Source: Eubacterium sp. UBA3720 (lineage in GTDB: Bacteria; Bacillota; Clostridia; Lachnospirales; Lachnospiraceae). Taken from it: 7,103 nt of DNA. The notes under the pieces were generated by a model, which saw only the letters and a list, made by a program, of their open reading frames with translations, did no database searches and had not been told where the DNA came from. The stretch spans positions 1 through 7,103 of the forward strand of contig DFHP01000002.1 of assembly GCA_002371335.1 (NCBI GenBank), read 5' to 3'. A program made the translations under genes and the position numbers. Positions 5,907-7,103 of this stretch are shown piece after piece (position 1 is the first letter of the stretch; each line of letters starts with the position of its first letter).

Positions 5907-5937
5907 AGAAAGAGCTATGCTCCGCATAGCTCTTTCT
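5907..5937 (-). terminator. Intrinsic terminator of the IolH-like gene
   Basis: AGAAAGAGCTATGC (5907-5920) and GCATAGCTCTTTCT (5924-5937) form a perfect 14-bp stem with a 3-base loop, 40 bases past the isomerase stop. On the minus strand the stem ends in TCTTTCT and continues TTAGTTTG, giving the T-rich 3' end expected of an intrinsic terminator. Confidence 0.75.
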
Positions 5938-5977
5938 CCATGATAAAAGAAGTAAAATTATAATCAACTCAGCAAAA

Positions 5978-6898
5978 TTATTTGCCAAGAAGTTCGCGCT
6001 CAATGATCTCGCGTGCTTCCGGAGCCTGTTTGTCCATCTTCTCCGGGAATCCGAAGTAAGATACGCATGCGATGTTATCTCCGCCAACCTTCGGAGCATC
6101 AGGTTTGAGCTGTTTGTTCGCGAAATCCATCTCACGAAGTGTCTCAAAGATGCCAGGGAAGTCAACTTCGCCTTCGCCCATAGCTGTATGCTGATGGATC
6201 GTAACGTCAGCTTTTCCTCTTGCGTTGAGCCACGGCGGGTTCAGGATGTAACGGCAGTCTTTTGTCTGATTGTATGTATCAGCAAAAAGAACATGTGTAA
6301 GCTCGTCTCCGGCATATTTCAGCATATGGCGTACATCACCTTTGCCCTGATCATAGAAGAATCCATGAGATGCTGAATATACATATCCAAGGTTAGGAGA
6401 ACGGAATGATTTAACAAGGTCACATGCCTCATCATTCAGCTCGCAGAAATCATACGGATGGGACTGAACCTCTACACGAAGTCCCTCTTTCTCGATGATT
6501 GGAAGAAGCTCTTCCATGGAACGGAACCACATACCATTGCAGATCTCCTGCTGGTTAGGATCTCCTGAGAACTCTGTATTGATTACCGGAACGCCCATGT
6601 TTACAGCGATCTCGATAATTTTCTTCCAGTTAGCTACCGCATGCTGACGCTGCTCCTCTGTCGGGCCGCTCCAGCGGTAAACTACGATAAATGAAGAAAT
6701 CTCTACACCTGTCTCTTTCAGAGCCTGACGGTACTCAGCCTCGCACTCTTTAGAGAACAGCGGGTGTTTATAAAATGGATTGATACGCGGATGCGGAGAC
6801 TGCTCAATATACTTATAGCCCCAGTCTGCAACTTTGTGTACCATAGTGTTGATGTCATACTGCTTTGCAAGAACATCTACATCAAATGCAACTTTCAT
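5978..6898 (-). CDS. iolH: IolH-like sugar phosphate isomerase/epimerase (TIM barrel)
   Basis: This is a soluble protein of 306 residues of the xylose isomerase-like TIM-barrel superfamily (AP_endonuc_2 fold). The start MKVAFDVDVL, then VADWGYKYIEQSPHPRINPF (about 23-42), SFIVVYRWSGP (69-79), NTEFSGDPNQ (107-116) and VQSHPYDFCELN (144-155) resemble, from memory, proteins annotated as IolH in Firmicutes inositol catabolism. Candidate divalent-metal ligands are Glu109, Glu143 or His147, His178, Asp207 and Glu242/Glu244 in the GEGEVDF motif. The chemical step of IolH in the inositol pathway is not well settled. ATG at 6898 is chosen because AAAGGGG (6908-6914) lies 9 bases upstream; a 17-residue in-frame extension to 6949 overlaps the likely transcription start. 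The gene has its own promoter and terminator, and no other iol gene is visible within the window, so it may be an orphan copy or have another sugar substrate. Confidence 0.82.
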   Translation of the reverse strand: MKVAFDVDVLAKQYDINTMVHKVADWGYKYIEQSPHPRINPFYKHPLFSKECEAEYRQALKETGVEISSFIVVYRWSGPTEEQRQHAVANWKKIIEIAVNMGVPVINTEFSGDPNQQEICNGMWFRSMEELLPIIEKEGLRVEVQSHPYDFCELNDEACDLVKSFRSPNLGYVYSASHGFFYDQGKGDVRHMLKYAGDELTHVLFADTYNQTKDCRYILNPPWLNARGKADVTIHQHTAMGEGEVDFPGIFETLREMDFANKQLKPDAPKVGGDNIACVSYFGFPEKMDKQAPEAREIIERELLGK

Positions 6899-6926
6899 GT
6901 TAAGAATCCCCTTTCTTTTAACATTA

Positions 6927-6939
6927 TAGGCTTCGCCTA
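6927..6939. promoter_or_regulatory. Small inverted repeat TAGGC-ttc-GCCTA near the isomerase start site
   Basis: The 5-bp arms TAGGC (6927-6931) and GCCTA (6935-6939) flank three bases. They lie just downstream of the predicted transcription start and upstream of the ribosome site, so they could be a half-site operator or a 5' hairpin that stabilises the mRNA. A second TATAAT (6928-6923) overlaps it but lacks a matching -35 box. Confidence 0.3.
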
Positions 6940-6951
6940 CTCTCTGCATAT

Positions 6952-6980
6952 ATTATAACAATCCTAAAAAACAATTACAA
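6952..6980 (-). promoter_or_regulatory. Extended -10 promoter of the IolH-like gene
   Basis: On the minus strand, TTGTAA (6980-6975, 4 of 6) is followed after 17 bases by TATAAT (6957-6952), which carries the extended motif TGT directly upstream (TGTTATAAT, 6960-6952). Transcription would start near 6945, giving a leader of about 47 bases. Confidence 0.65.
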
Positions 6981-7103
6981 TTATAAAAACTACCCACAAA
7001 TTGATATTTTCGATTATAATTATTTTGAATAATCACACATTTTCTCAAATATGACGTTTCGAAATCAGCTGCATATAAGTTCAGGTAATTGCGAAACTCA
7101 GCA
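6981..7103. other. AT-rich upstream region, no gene seen
   Basis: This region holds runs such as GATTATAATTAT and the 8-base palindrome TTTCGAAA (7057-7064). It may contain regulator sites for the isomerase gene or the promoter of a neighbour outside the window, but no open frame or complete second promoter is supported. Confidence 0.4.

Noticed and set aside
5893..6165. 90-codon minus-strand frame overlapping the isomerase end
   Set aside because: It is out of frame inside a well-supported gene and runs through the terminator hairpin.

Overview
The window looks like chromosomal DNA from a Gram-positive anaerobe of the Clostridia, most likely a Lachnospiraceae-type gut bacterium. The reasons are strong AGGAGG-like ribosome sites, a moderate GC content with AT-rich promoters, a MATE/radical SAM gene style typical of this group, and a myo-inositol-type (IolH-like) sugar isomerase. 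This placement is an inference from style and remembered protein resemblance; nothing in the window proves it.

All supported genes lie on the minus strand, so the window reads from right to left. From the right end: an AT-rich regulatory region with an extended -10 promoter (about 6952-6980) drives an IolH-like TIM-barrel sugar phosphate isomerase/epimerase (5978-6898), followed by a strong hairpin terminator (5907-5937) and a second 13-bp hairpin (5868-5900). Next comes a structured, GC-rich non-coding block (5738-5845) with competing stems, then a sigma-A-like promoter (5696-5724) for a short HIT-family protein (5194-5616). A second non-coding block of consecutive hairpins (5013-5173) separates it from a large single-pass membrane protein (2837-4885). 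That protein has an Arg-rich disordered cytoplasmic part, one transmembrane helix, an extracellular CapA/PgsA-type metallophosphatase-like domain and an acidic Tyr/Asp/Ser repeat tail. After a 225-bp spacer with a 10-bp hairpin comes a two-gene, translationally coupled unit: a radical SAM protein (1742-2611) and a MATE efflux transporter (369-1739). The left edge holds the N-terminal 76 residues of a nitroreductase-family flavoprotein (1-230), cut by the window end.

No pathway ties all genes together. The one clear functional coupling is radical SAM plus MATE. The isomerase, the HIT protein and the CapA-like protein look like independent units with their own signals. There are no transposases, phage genes, tRNA or rRNA genes, or CRISPR arrays. 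The least explained parts are the two structured intergenic blocks and the unusual architecture of the CapA-like protein.

Several genes have an in-frame open extension upstream of the true start. Starts were chosen by Shine-Dalgarno position, by promoter position, and by where family similarity begins.
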